Source of the DNA: Euphorbia lathyris
Taxonomy: Eukaryota; Streptophyta; Magnoliopsida; Malpighiales; Euphorbiaceae
NCBI RefSeq assembly: GCF_963576675.1
Contig: NC_088911.1
Span: 58,923,756-58,987,755, forward strand
Reading direction: 5' to 3'
DNA length: 64,000 nucleotides
Positions within the stretch are counted from its first letter, which is position 1. Every line of letters begins with the position of its first letter. The notes below the pieces were generated by a model. That model was given only the letters and a program-made list of their open reading frames with translations. It searched no databases and was not told the origin of the DNA. This document shows positions 36,225 through 48,139 of the stretch, one piece after another. Position numbers and translations under genes: made by a program.

Positions 36225-36265
36225 TATATTCCCTTTTCTTCAAAAAAAAAAAAAAAATAGTTGTT

Positions 36266-36883
36266 CAAATATTATATGCTTAAACCATCAAATGAAAAAT
36301 AAAATAAAACATACAAAATATATACTATCAACTATGAAAAATGTATCATGCTTGAAAAAGAAATATAAAGGTTTTGGATATATTCCTAATTGTTGGTATT
36401 AATATTAACACGTAAAATATAATAAGATAATATGATATGATTTATAATTCAACTTTAAATGTATAATTTATTACTTTGAAATTTTATTTGTGTTTGGCCA
36501 ATTTACAAAACAGTTTCCGTGGTTTAACACTTTCAAAATAGGGGTTTTTTTTTTAACAAATTTTTTATAACTGTATTGGTGATACATTAAATATCTTAGT
36601 AGTAATTGATATTTGGAAAGTCTGATGTGACAGTTAAGTAATAGTCAAACCAATTTTTTCAAAACTTCGATAACACAATATTAAAATTGATATTGCTTGT
36701 AAATGTTAGGTTAAATTTAGACTATTTTATACGTTAAACCAAATCTGTAATTCACTGAAATCATTAGGATCAAATTTGACCCTTATCCCAATAAATATTA
36801 TTATTACTAGAATTTTTATGTAATATTAATTAAAAAAATTATACATAATTCTCTTATTTTTTTATTATTTAAAAAAAAATTAA
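36266..36883. other. AT-rich intergenic, no feature seen
   Basis: No coding signal. Some phrases (CAGTTTCCGTGGTTTAAC, GGATCAAATTTGACCC) resemble those at the ends of plant MITEs, but I could not pair two ends or find a target duplication. Confidence 0.4.
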
Positions 36884-37185
36884 TAATTGGAACTAAAGAC
36901 CCAAAGGTAGTTGAAGCACTAGCTATAAAAACGGGTTTAATTTGGCTTGCTAGTCAAAATTATACACATGTTGAGTTTGAATTAGTTGCCAAATTAGTTG
37001 TTGATGCGATTCATTCATGCAAGAGAGATAACTCGGAGTTTGGCTTAATCATTCATGACCGTTGAGTAATTCTTAGCCCAATCTTAACATTAAATTATGC
37101 TTTATATCTTGTATAGCGAATAGAGCTGCACATTTGGTAGCTAGGCAGGTCTATTCCAATTGTTAGATATTAGTCTTTAATATTG
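36884..37185 (+). pseudogene. RNase H-like fragment of a LINE, decayed
   Basis: Readable pieces are EALAIKTGLIWLASQNYTHV, FELVAKLVVDAIHSCKRDNS, EFGLIIHD and, in another frame, ANRAAHLVARQVY. This is the pattern of the RVT_3/RNase H domain at the end of plant L1 ORF2. Stops and a frameshift are present, and the upstream RT is absent. Confidence 0.75.
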
Positions 37186-37236
37186 GTGTTGTGGAAATTC
37201 CACATGGAAAGAATAAGAAGGAAATCTGTATTTTAT

Positions 37237-37303
37237 ATTGTCTAAGAGACATCTGTATTGTTTAGAGACATCTGTATGTCTAGAGACATCTGTATATAAA
37301 ACA
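37237..37303. repeat. Short tandem repeat, AGAGACATCTGTAT
   Basis: Three units of 18-20 bp containing AGAGACATCTGTAT in tandem, in a stretch that also has a TATAAATA-like box (37339). It may be part of an LTR promoter, which is an inference. Confidence 0.7.
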
Positions 37304-37423
37304 ATTTTATAACTGTTTTGACAACCAACTTTTTGGCTATAAATATCCTCAATCCTTCATACCTTTTCACTTACTGTTTTAATTATTCAAATACGTTCAT
37401 AGGGAAATTAATGAGATTTGTCA

Positions 37424-38873
37424 CACCCGGCCCTAGACGACCTCAATCGGCATCGAGCGTGAAATAGAAAGATCATAATCAATACTTAGGAGTCTCCAAT
37501 TTATCCAAATATCATAATATCATCTTTTTATTTATTTATTTTGGCCTTTCTCTTCAATATATATTCTAAAAGAATTCATATTCGTACTACATTAGTCATT
37601 CGAGGACCTCAACATATATTTACCAACTCCATTATATTACAATTGAAACACTAAAGTTCTATCATAATTCTAATAATAAGCAGCCAACTTCCAAATCTCG
37701 CCTAATCGGTCGGTAACCTTCTCTATATCCTGTACTTTCTCACCTAAAAATATTAAAACATTTAAAAACGTGAAACAAAAATCTCAGTAAGAAACTATCA
37801 GCTATAAAAATCAACTTTACTTAACATAGCTACATATATACAGTTTCAAGGGATTTAATCAAAACCTTATAAAATATACTCAAAATATAAAGTTCATATA
37901 ACTTTATATAAATAATGCATCTTACAAAAACGAATCAAAACAAATAAACTTTTCATCAAACCAATTCATAATCAAATAAATGTTTTATCAAACCAACTTG
38001 TAATCAAATAAGTATTTTATCAAACCAACTCGTATTCAATCAAACGTAAAACCTTATATCAAAATCAATCATAACCGAAAATATAATCCAAATGAACTTA
38101 AAACATTGTATCAATCCTCGAGTTTCTCCCCTTAAGTATCAATCCATAACCACATATATAGTCGAGACGTCTCTTAACATTGCCTATCCCATATGGTCTT
38201 ACCCAACACTTCGCTGCCATACCCAATAGGTCTTCAGACTGTGTACAGGCCATGTCCCTCACTGAACATGGTCTTCAAATATAAAACCACCGATCCGGAT
38301 AACTCTCGATGGATATTAAATCATAAAAGCATAACGTACTCAAATTTCCTTTCACAATCAAATTTCAAACTATTTCATAACCATAAATCATTTGGCTTCA
38401 ATTAGCTATTTTGTAAAAATAACCACAGTTATTCAAAATATCAACCCTTGATCAATAAAAAGTCCAAAATGAATCAAGCAAATTAAGTCTTAAATCAACA
38501 TAATCAAGTAAAATCTGAAATTCAGATAGAAGCATAGTCAATAGTTTCATTTGAACCATAATTTCACAATAAAAAGCAAAATCATGAAAAACCTCAATTT
38601 TACAAAATTCCTGCATAACCCTAAAATATCAATTTCTGAAAATTCTTTGATTATATATATATATATATATATATATATAACTCAAAATATAGTTGATAGT
38701 TACTTACCTTGGTCTCTAATTGAGGAAAACACACACGTTCAATTCTCCTCTAAATTCTGTCTAAGACGTTTCCCTCCAAACACCGCCGAAACTTAAAAAC
38801 TCTTCGGTTAGGACTTAGATCTATACATAAGGATGCTATGGTTCCAATTTCGAATGATTCGGACGGTCGAATC
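37424..38873. other. Unclassified repeat, cut by the copia insertion
   Basis: Begins TGTCACACCCGGCCCTAGAC, the sort of TG start seen in plant LTRs, and has no coding capacity. A (TA)n run lies at 38655-38678. The sequence stops at the GAATC target site (38869-38873) and resumes at 63980 beyond the copia element, so the rest lies past the window end. Whether it is an LTR, a solo LTR or another repeat cannot be decided here. Confidence 0.45.
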
Positions 38874-40780
38874 TGAAGGATTTGAAGCGAAAGCATGTTG
38901 GTATTTAGGAACGAATTTCAAAAAAAAATTCCTAAACAAACAATCAGTGTGATCCAATCACTCTGATAAACAGTCAAACATCCGATGTCTGACATCAAAT
39001 CCTTAACCAAGATCATTAAGTTCTTTAATAATCAAATTGATATTTATACAACAAGATTGGAATAAATACCTCTTGTAGATTCCAATCGGGTATTAAAACT
39101 TCTCTAGTGGTGAAGCCTCTAGTCAGTCCACTAAGTCGATTAGATCAAGCCTCGAAGAAACTGATTAATCTTGCTCAAAATCGAAAACTGATTCCAGATC
39201 CGATTTTCTGAACCGTAAAAAATCGTATCTCTGTTATTATTATTTCGTATATATATATATATATATCTTTTGATATATATACTCTTTGTTTCAATCCATT
39301 CCTGGATTGAAACAAAGCATGCACTAGGACACTACGTGTCCTGATGCATGTTATGTATATATATTATATATATAATATAATATTATAATAATAATAATAT
39401 AAATTAATTATTAATAATTAATTATATTATTATTAATTTAATATAATAATAATTAAGTAAAAACTTAATTAATTACTATTATATCCTTTATTCCAACAGT
39501 CAACACTTTACTATCGTATTTGGAAAAAGCCATCAATTTAAATTGAGCAAGAATAATTATTTATATTTTCCTCATTACAATTGAATATTAAACAGTGTTA
39601 GAATGTTTTGTCAATCCCATTGACATATTAAATTGTGTCAATCAATTAATTAAAACACTTTTAATTAATCAATTTAACAAAAGCTTGATACAAGCAACTT
39701 GTATGTGTGTGACTTTCTAGGTTCATCTTTAACTGGCATTAGAGGCATAGTACTAACTCTTAGTAAGTATGTCAGGAATCCAATTCCTTGTACTATAAGT
39801 GTATCCTATATAAGCTTAACTTATATTTATTTATAGTCCTCTAAAGGCCATGATCTCCAGCTAACACACTGCGCCATGGCGTCCTAATTAAGGAATGAAG
39901 TTACTTGAAGTAAACTTATAATTAAACTAATTATGAACCATCGATCATAATTTCCATGCACTAAAGTCCTTTCATTAAAAATCCCGATCTTGACTAGAGT
40001 CACAAAGTGTCAAGCTCTAACCATCAAGATACTAAGAAATATTAATTAAGTCTTTGATAAAATAAGACTCTCATCAAAGTACCATTCTTTGATACTTTGG
40101 CCAGGAACTCATTCCATCAAAAAACTAATCAATAACTATCTTAAGATTTATCTCTATTTACTTAGAGTAATGAATCCTTTATTAGCAAACTCTTGTTACA
40201 CTACACAACTAACTATAGCGATTCACTGCCGGATTACCAGAATTAAGATCCCAGTACAAAGCAGGAACAAACTATACTTACCTGCGTAAGAACAACTAAG
40301 TTTCCTCAAGTCAAAGGACTATATTATTACCTAGATAATAATTATGTTGACTAGGAGTAAACCTTTGTGCAATTATTATCTAACGTCACAGTTCGAACCA
40401 TTCACCTCTTTGAATGTCCACATATTTATTCAGATATCAACATATCATACAGAATGAGATTTTCTGTTTCTGATTAATATCTCATACCAATCGAGAAAAT
40501 AAACAGAGGTGATAGTCTAAGGATAGATGAGTGTCCAATTCATTATCCACCGACTATGAATATTTAAGATTATTATTTTACCAAAGAAATATATCTCATT
40601 ATTATTAACTCTTAATAATATTATCTCTTTGTAAATAATCTTTGGACTAATATATATTCATTAAGTAATTAAACAACACAAATAATTACACATGAATACA
40701 TATTTTATTAACTGCCATTTGAATACAAAATTCACACGGTAAAATACAAAAGGAATGGCCTAGGGCATACAACACTTACA
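38874..40780 (-). repeat. 3' LTR of the - strand copia element
   Basis: About 1907 bp, very similar along its length to the 5' LTR at 62050-63979. It contains the paired hairpins near 39284-39350 and a long AT-rich near-palindrome (about 39351-39480). On the minus strand it starts TGTAAGTGTTGTATGCCC. Confidence 0.92.
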
Positions 40781-40792
40781 ATCTCCCACTAG
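40781..40792 (-). other. Polypurine tract of the copia element
   Basis: On the minus strand AGTGGGAGAT directly precedes the 3' LTR, overlapping the end of the pol region right after the stop codon. This is the usual site of plus-strand DNA priming. Confidence 0.75.
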
Positions 40793-40794
40793 CA

Positions 40795-42559
40795 CTAGAG
40801 CCATTCAGTACAATATTTAAGACCTATCTTCTCAAGATGATGGTCTAACTGTGACTGAGTCATTGGCTTAGTAAATGGATCAGCTGGATTATCAACTGAT
40901 GCTATTTTCTGCATCGAGATATCTCCTCGTCCAACAATCTCTCTGATTAAGTGATACCGCCTAAGCACGTGTTTGAAGTTCTTGTGAGACCTTGGTTCCT
41001 TGGATTGTGCAATTGCTCCATTGTTATCATAATACAAAGGGATTGGACTAACAATGGAAGGAACCACACCAAGTTCGGTGATAAAGTTCTTTAACCACAC
41101 TGCTTCTTTAGCAGCACTTGAGGCAGCAATATATTCAGCCTCAGTAGTGGAATCAGCTACAGTATCTTGTTTTGAAATCTTCCAAACAACTGCAGCTCCA
41201 TTACATGTAAACACATATCCTAAAGTGGATATAAGTTTCTCCTTATCTGATTGAAAGCTAGAATCTGTAAAGCCTTCAATTAACAGGTTACCTCCTCCAT
41301 ATGTTAAGATCATATCTTTAGTTCTTCTCAAGTACTTAAAGATAGCCTTAACAGCAATCCAGTGAGCCATACCTGGATTTGATTGATATCTGCTTGTTAG
41401 ACTAACAGCAAATGCAATGTCTGGCCTTGTACACAACATAGCATACATTAGACTTCCTATAGCAGAAGCATAAGGAATCTTGGCCATTTCTGCTCTCTCC
41501 GCTGGAGTCTTAGGTGATTGCTCCGTGGAGAGTTGCAAACCATGTCTAACAGGTATCAATCCTCTTTTGGAGTCTTCCATTCTAAATCTCTTTAGAATTT
41601 TCTCCAAATAGAGTTTTTGAGACAGCTCTAATATTCTTTTAGCTCTATTTCTATAAAGCTTAATACTAAGAATATAGGCGGATTCTCCCAAATCTTTCAT
41701 AGAGAAGGTAGAGGATAACCAAACCTTAACATTATTTAACATACCAATGTCATTCCCAATTAACAGAATATCATCAACATACAAGACAAGGAAAGTGATA
41801 GCTCTCCCACTAACCTTCTTGTATACACATGGCTCATCAAGATTTTTGACAAACTCATAACCTTGTATGGCTTCATCAAATCTTTTATTCCAACTCCTTG
41901 AAGCTTGCTTAAGTCCATAAATGGATCTCTTAAGCTTACACACTTGAGAGCTTTCCTTGGATATAAAACCCTTCGGTTGTTCCATATAGATTTCTTCTTC
42001 AAGAAATCCATTGAGAAATGCAGTTTTAACATCCATTTGCCAAATCTCAAAATCAAAGTGTGTTGCCATAGATAAGATTATTCGAATACTTTTAAACATA
42101 GCTACGGGTGAGAATGTTTCTTCAAAATCGATTCCCTCCCGTTGGAGATAACCTTTCGCCACAAGCCTTGCTTTATAAGTATCCATAATTCCTTCAGAAT
42201 TCAGTTTGCGTTTGAATACCCACTTACAACCTATAGGAACAATTCCTTCAGGTGGAGTAACAAGTTCCCAAACTTCATTCTTATACATGGAATCAATCTC
42301 ACTTTGCATTGCTTCTAACCACTTAGAGGATTCAATATCACATACTGCTTCTTCATAAGTAACTGGATCATCAGGATGGTCAGTACTACCAAAAACAAAT
42401 AACTCTTGTTCATGGTCAGTAATCAAACCATACCTATCAGGAGGATGTGAAACCCTTTCAGACCTCCTAAGAGTTGGAGTGATGATATCTGTTGTTTTGG
42501 TAGGCTCATCTGGCTGATCAATTTGTATTGGTTCAGTATGTTGGATTTCTTTATTAGAT
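40795..42559 (-). pseudogene. copia reverse transcriptase and RNase H (detached pol half)
   Basis: The frame is open from the Athila insertion point, through [18 protein letters not shown] and [20 protein letters not shown], to the stop at 40795. RT has [20 protein letters not shown] and the YVDD box [14 protein letters not shown]. RNase H has [20 protein letters not shown] and LYYDNNGAI, and the domain ends with the usual [11 protein letters not shown]. This half is not damaged itself, but the Athila-like insertion separates it from integrase, so no intact polyprotein can be made. Confidence 0.92.
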
Positions 42560-42564
42560 GATTC

Positions 42565-44082
42565 TGTTGAGCGATATCCGCAAGTGCACGGTATATGCTT
42601 GTAGTAATAAAATATATCGATCCCACAAGGAACGCTTTTTTAAACAAAACTTATTTATAATCGGTTAAATTTACTTTTAGGTTTATGATATGGAAAAATC
42701 GTTTAATCGGTTTTGGTTTTAAAATTGCTAGAATGAGAATTAGATTAGAATATGAAGATGTTAGAAAATATCTGATTTAAGATTGAATTTGCAAAACAGG
42801 AACGTTTTAGTACTTTAGAAAAGTAAACAGGTATATTTGTTTGCATTAAGCAAAGAAACAACTTTAAACTTTGTACGAATTATAAAGATGAAATAAATGA
42901 CGGAACCTCTAATTAATTGGCGTTGAACGCGACAAAACCCTTTCGGGATAGTTGCCCTTAATCAAATTAAAACTCTTTCGAGATAATAATTTGCCTAAGT
43001 GTTCAACAAAGTTTCCTTGTAAAGATTTGAATTAAATACGTTTTAATGAAAACACCAGCATCAATCAACTTCGGCTCATTTACCAAAGTGCTGCATAAAA
43101 ATCTATCGAATAGAATGGACTTTATTAGATGAAATATAAATTGATACAAGTTTACAGAGAACATGGAGCATTGAATTCTTCGACGGCGTGCAAGTGAACG
43201 GGTTGTCAATCCTTTCCTTGGGTTTCGTTCGAGTTTGTCAGGCTCAAGGGCGAATCCTCTACTCAATCTTCTCGTTGAATCTTCGTAATAGAGACTGGGT
43301 CGGTCTACTACCAAAATGAAAACTAAACTGGAACAATGTCTAAACGCTACTGAATTTGTTATTAATTTGTAAACAATGTGTGTACATCATATTGCTTTTT
43401 ACAGAATCTAAATCTAACTTCTGAATCACTTGATTCGGAATTTCTGCATAAATTCTACACTAATCTCTTTTTTCTACACATATATCATTATATGTCATTA
43501 TTCTCTCATCAACTCTCCATCAACTCTTTATTTATAGATGTTGAAGAGTCTTGATCGAAGTGTCGTGTCCGTTGCGAAAAGACGTATCCGTTGTGGAGAG
43601 TCGTATACCTTATGAAGGGACGTTGTTATCCACCCGAATGATCGCGTTCCGTCGAAAACGAAAGTGTGTAACTAGGCTTCTAAATCTCCTGCTCGTACCG
43701 AGATTTATCAAATTCACTACCGAGAATGGGGGAGCATCAATTGTACTTCGGACGAAGGGGAAAAATGACTGGCGACGCGTGTCGCGACCGTGAAAAGGGG
43801 AAGCCGCGGTCGCGACACGGAGCTTTTTTCGTTTTTCAGCTCTCGTTCGTGTCCTCGACTTGGCGTTATTAATTTTCGTCGTCTTCGACTCCTTTTGTAG
43901 GGCTTTTCTTCTATTTTTGAGCTCTATTTACTCCTATTTGGATTTTACCAAATATTTATGTACCTTGCATGAAAGAAACATATTCGAGAGTAAAAGCATT
44001 CTAAATAGGTATAAATAGCATAAATTTGTAGCAATATTGATGTAATTATTGATGATATTTTAGGTATATTTTGGGCTTAACA
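42565..44082 (-). repeat. 3' LTR of the Athila-like element
   Basis: About 1518 bp. It contains a 13-bp-stem hairpin at 43778-43819 (CGTGTCGCGACCG and its complement, both arms perfect) and two TACCGAGA motifs just before it (43699, 43722). On the minus strand it follows a tract ending GTGTGGAGATT. Confidence 0.92.
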
Positions 44083-44591
44083 AATCTCCACACTTAATCT
44101 TTTGCTAGTCCCGAGCAAAATTTCACTGAATTTATTCTCTAACTAATCTCTTTATGAAAATAAAACATATATCTTTGTATTACCTTTTAAATTAGTTAAG
44201 CTGAAAAGACTAACTTCGCATGGCAAATTTATACGCAAAATATCAAACCAACCTAGTATAAATACGATATATCATTCGTCTTGTATTTCCAATTTTGAAT
44301 TGAAGCATTCGGGACGATATAAGCACGCATGTTATTGAGTCTTTCATCTCAAGGCATTTCAAAGCACAAAATTTCCTTTCCCAAACCTAAACTAATATAT
44401 AAGATATATTAAAATGAATAAGTACTTGATTTTAATTTATTTGCTTGGTTACGCCCGAAATAAGGGTGGTTTCAACCGTAACCTTATACGCTTTTATTAT
44501 TACTTTTTTTCTTTTTCTTTGTGTTTGCTTAAGAGGTACCGACCATGCCATGGGTGGACGCAATCGTTACTTTAAACTTATACACGCTTAT
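44083..44591 (-). other. 3' untranslated region and polypurine tract of the Athila-like element
   Basis: Read on the minus strand, the tract GATTAAGTGTGGAGATT directly precedes the 3' LTR, a form common in plant Gypsy elements. The rest, up to the end of the second accessory ORF, is AT-rich without coding signal. Confidence 0.65.
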
Positions 44592-45590
44592 TATTTATAC
44601 AAGCCGGTGGTGCATCCTCCTCTCCTTCCGCATCTCCGCCGCCTTCGGTACCTACAAATTGAGAACTTGAAGCGCCACCACCCATAGTGCCACGAAGATG
44701 GGCAATACGGGTAGCATAGGAAATAAAGACGGGAGGTCCTTGGGGAAGCAATAAATGAGCTCGCTCAAGAGCCGAGTTGTCCAAAAGCGGAACATACCCA
44801 CGGTAGGTAGACATGTCATAGTCGGCCAATTCACCCCGTGCTCCCAACACAAGACTGGTGATAAAATTACAAAGAGGGATTTGAATTGTACTAGCCCTCG
44901 AAGCACGGAACAAATTGTCAAACATGATTCAAATACTATCAATCCTCAAACCTTTAAGCAAACTATCCAAAACATACAAATCCCGAACTTGGACCTTTGA
45001 ACTCTCAACACGACCAAACAAGGAGAAACTCAAAAATTTGTGAAAGAAGAACACACAATTGTCCTTAATCAACTTGCTTGAAGTGTTTTTGGAATTAAAA
45101 TAATCTTGATCCGAGAGAGTTTGCCAAACAACATCATTATCAAAATCCTTAGGCTTATCGTAAAAATTAGAAGTAGGGAAGCCAAACATGTTTCCCATTG
45201 CTTCATAATCAATGGTATAAGGTATACCATTATTCCTAAAAGAAATTGAAGTTTTCTTCTTGTTCATGGATAAAGTGACCAAAAATTCCACAACATACTC
45301 ATTAATACGCGGAAAACGCATATTAACGAACTCTTGCCAACCCAAAGCTTCAATAAAGGCATCAATTCGAGTAGAGAAATTTAATACTCTTACCGAATGG
45401 AAGTCTAAGAAGTGCATATCTACAAATTGGCGGCCGGCTTGTGAAAAATGTTTGAAACGAGAGGCTTCTTCCTCCGAATAGATGTCAAAATATCCTCCGA
45501 ATAGATGTCAAAATAAGCTCCGCATTGAATCCGGAGGCGATTAGCTTCCGTAACAGCGGGCTTGTTACCAACACGCTTTGTCCTAACCAT
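44592..45590 (-). pseudogene. Accessory ORF B of the Athila-like element, paralogue of ORF A
   Basis: Starts MVRTKRVGNKPAVTEANRLR (45590). A 23-bp tandem duplication (TCCTCCGAATAGATGTCAAA, about 45470-45515) shifts the frame after DIYSE. The frame resumes with MHFLDFHSVRVLNF and runs to 44929, where a TGA follows LRIDSI, then continues to NNKRV. Its core parallels ORF A: GWQEFVNMRFPRINEYVVEF against GWTKFAQMRFPKIGDWILEF, and FLSFSLFGR...RDLYVLDSL against FLCHSLFGR...TDLYVLGDI. It resembles the Athila ORF-1 type family. No signal peptide or membrane span is seen, so it does not look like an envelope protein. Function unknown. Confidence 0.75.
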
Positions 45591-45609
45591 GGTGATGGTG
45601 TTTAAGGGC

Positions 45610-45650
45610 TTATGGTATGAGAAGAAGAAGAAGAAGAAGAAGAAGAAGTG
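45610..45650. repeat. GAA microsatellite upstream of accessory ORF B
   Basis: About ten GAA units (45620-45649) just 5' of the ORF B start on the minus strand. Confidence 0.9.
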
Positions 45651-45920
45651 AAAGACCAAAGCTTGAAGATGAGTTTGGGGTTGTGAAATGGAAGTGATTG
45701 AAAATAGGAAATTGGATAGAAATTGGAGTGAATAAATTGGGAAGATAAAAAGTAGATTTTTGGGGAAGAGTTTAGAGTAAGGGATTGGGTAAAAATAGAG
45801 GTGATGTGAGGTGTTATGTAAGAGGTAGGGTTATATAGGGTGATTAGGTAAGTGAATAGGTAGAAATAGAATAGGAATAGGCAAAAATATTGGTAAAATC
45901 AGATTTAATAGGGCAATCTG

Positions 45921-46030
45921 GACGCGTGTCGCGACCGCGGCACGCGATTTTCAGGCAATTTTTTTGCCCTGAAATCGGTCCAAACCTGCTGCTCATACCG
46001 AGAATTTCTTAATTCTCGGTAGAGAATTGG
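45921..46030. repeat. Hairpin module upstream of accessory ORF B
   Basis: It contains GTGTCGCGACCGCGG (45927-45941) with only a short mirrored arm (CACGCG). A second fold is GATTTTCAGG...CCCTGAAATC (about 45946-45976). A perfect 11-bp stem TACCGAGAATT/AATTCTCGGTA lies at 45996-46021, overlapping the inverted repeat AATTCTCGGTAGAGAATT (46011-46028). Same motif set as at 47829-48028 and in the LTRs. Confidence 0.8.
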
Positions 46031-46621
46031 TTGAAATAGCCAAATTTGGTTCCTTTTGACTTGGTTTGTGCATTGTTTTTGTTGAAATGGTTCCTGAACT
46101 TAATATTAATTGTTCCTGTACTAAAAACGTTAAATAAATGACATTAATTGCAAGGAAAACCAAAGGTTTTACCTTAATAAATTGAATTAAAGTATAATAA
46201 ATTGATTTATGAGTAATTAATGAAACTTAAATGTTCATTTATGCATATAAGTTAAGAGAACCATATTAAATGCATAATAAGTGCATGTTAATACATATTT
46301 AACACATGAATTAAAATGATAAAAAGATAACTTAATTTATTGAAAATAAATTGAGTTACAAAATAAAATTAAACGTGGATAAATGTGTGGAAAAAATAAA
46401 AAAAACACATATTTAGTTCAAGTGAATCTTTTTAATCTTAATTTAAGTAAGAAAAAGTAGAAAGTACCCATATGAAATATGCTAAGTATAGATAATGGAT
46501 CAAATGGATAAAAATTAAGAATTAAACTAAATAAGATTTTTATTATATAAACATATGTACAAAATAATGAAAACAAACCAATAATCAAAACAAAACAAAA
46601 TATATACAAAAAAAACAGAAA
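46031..46621. other. AT-rich spacer between accessory ORFs
   Basis: No coding signal. Very AT-rich with poly-A and poly-T runs. It would be the 3' side of ORF A in a transcript. Confidence 0.5.
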
Positions 46622-47569
46622 CTATTCTACATATTCATCCCTATCTAACGGGATATTTCTGGCCTTAATACGATCAATTTGAAACTGCACGAAAGTTTCA
46701 CGTTCCGGTGCAGACAAAGATTGAGGCCCTGCTCGAAAGACACGTTTCACAAGTCCTTCGCGCTCGAGAAATTCATAGTCAATTGTCGGGAAGAATTCAT
46801 CTTCACTCCAGGGAACATCAATAGTACCCTTGGAACCGAGAATTATTCCACAGATTATATTGCCGAACCCAATCTTCTTATCTTTGGATCGAGAAGCGGC
46901 GACAAGACCTTCCATCAGAATTTTGGAAGAATCCACTGCATTGCCCTGGAATATATCTCCAAGAACATACAAATCTGTGTCACGGACCACACTACTGAAT
47001 GTGCGCCCGAATAAACTGTGACACAGAAATTTATGTAAATACAGCATGGAGTTGGAGCGAAAAGAGTGATTATAGGCGAGTTTTGAATTGAATCGCCAGA
47101 ATCCTGTAAGCATTCTCCAAATGTCCGAGGATGTCATGTCTCATCCAGGATGACGTTTGATTGTATCCCTCGGGGGAAAACCAAACCAAGCATGCAACTC
47201 GAGATAGCTGAAAGTGAAGATTTCGCCTTCTCGACGAAAACTGAGACGTACTCGTCGTTTATTAGTAAAATGCACGGTACAGAAGAATTCGAGTATCCAG
47301 TCGCCTATTTTTGGAAATCGCATTTGGGCGAATTTTGTCCACCCTAAGCGCTCCATATAGCGGCTCATGTCATCAGTAATGCCTAATTGGTCATTAAGGA
47401 ATTCATCCATATACAACATTCCAGTGAAGAATTTGTAACGGTGATTCCAATAACGCCTACCTTCATCATGGTTGAAGATAGGAAAAGGCGCCCCGTATTG
47501 CTTGGATAAGTCTGGGCGTTTGTTGATTGAGGCAGCATTGTGCCTAGGTGATTTGTATTTGGTAGGCAT
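46622..47569 (-). pseudogene. Accessory ORF A of the Athila-like element
   Basis: About 315 codons from MPTKYKSPRHNAASINKRPD (47569) to DRDEYVE (46622), broken by one in-frame TGA at about 47141 (after KRHPG, before DMTSSDIW), probably an original CGA. The N-terminal half has YMERLGWTKFAQMRF and YLELHAWFGFPPRD; the C-terminal half has FLCHSLFGRTFSSV and GFGNIICGIILGSKG. It resembles the ORF-1 type proteins of Athila elements and is a paralogue of ORF B downstream. It lies where retroviral env would lie, but I see no signal peptide, transmembrane helix or fusion-peptide-like segment. Role unknown. Confidence 0.8.
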
Positions 47570-47828
47570 GGTGCAAAGTTAGTGTAACTTTAGCAAAGAA
47601 CGGTATTTGCGAAGAAAAATCAGAGTTCTGACAAAGATAAAAAGAATTGGAACAGAACATGAATCCTCTAAGATTAATTTATAAGAGTTTAGGATGAAAA
47701 GAGGTATTGTTTTAATTATGAAAAGGTATAATTTGTACCTTTCTGGAATGAAGAAACTTAATGTTTCAATTGCCAAGAGGTTCGTCGAAAGGGTGAGAGT
47801 GTTTCAGGCCTGATAGTGCATGAAATAC

Positions 47829-48028
47829 GCGTGTCGCGACCGCGAATGGCAAAGCCGCGGTCGCGACACGCTGATTTCCTTGCGGAAATCAGGCATCAAA
47901 GCCACCTCCTGATTCACGGTAGAGAATTTAAATATTCTCGGTATGACCAGAGAAATCCGAATCAACATAGACAATTCTGAAACAGAGTATTCTCGGCAGG
48001 GAATTTCCAATTCTCGGCAGAGAATTGC
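47829..48028. repeat. Hairpin module upstream of accessory ORF A
   Basis: A perfect 15-bp stem CGTGTCGCGACCGCG (47830-47844) with its complement (47856-47870) and an 11-base loop. A perfect 9-bp stem CTGATTTCC/GGAAATCAG (47871-47892) follows directly. Four copies of the GGTAGAGAAT, ATTCTCGGTA or ATTCTCGGCA motif then occur up to 48028. The block sits between pol and ORF A. Confidence 0.85.
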
Positions 48029-48139
48029 TTTAAACTACAAAATCATCCTAATTTTCTAAAAATTAAATCTAAAATCATGAAATAAAAATATTTACATTAC
48101 TAAATCATAACATAAAGTAATCTAACCATAAAAATGGCA

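Larger units (their letters stand above)
30851..36254 (+). mobile_element. Full-length L1-type LINE
   Basis: A 5' leader (30851-31083) is followed by ORF1, ORF2 and a short 3' end with a poly(A) tract (36242-36257). The target duplication AAATAGTTGTT lies at 30840-30850 and 36255-36265; the first A bases overlap the poly(A). The leader starts with a 23-bp repeat containing GTCTTCTCTATTGAGATGTG. Length 5.4 kb, normal for plant L1. It has lost activity only through stop codons in ORF2. Confidence 0.93.

Noticed and set aside
37237..37303. Three short direct repeats considered as a CRISPR-like array
   Set aside because: Units are immediately adjacent without spacers, in plant nuclear DNA; an ordinary short tandem repeat.
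43003..43314. 103-codon minus-strand frame in the Athila LTR, duplicated at 54130-54441
   Set aside because: It is present twice only because LTRs are duplicated; no domain and a composition like non-coding LTR sequence.
47579..47776. 65-residue hydrophobic minus-strand frame upstream of accessory ORF A, possible signal or membrane protein
   Set aside because: The hydrophobicity reflects AT-rich codons, it is in a different context from ORF A and has no counterpart before ORF B.
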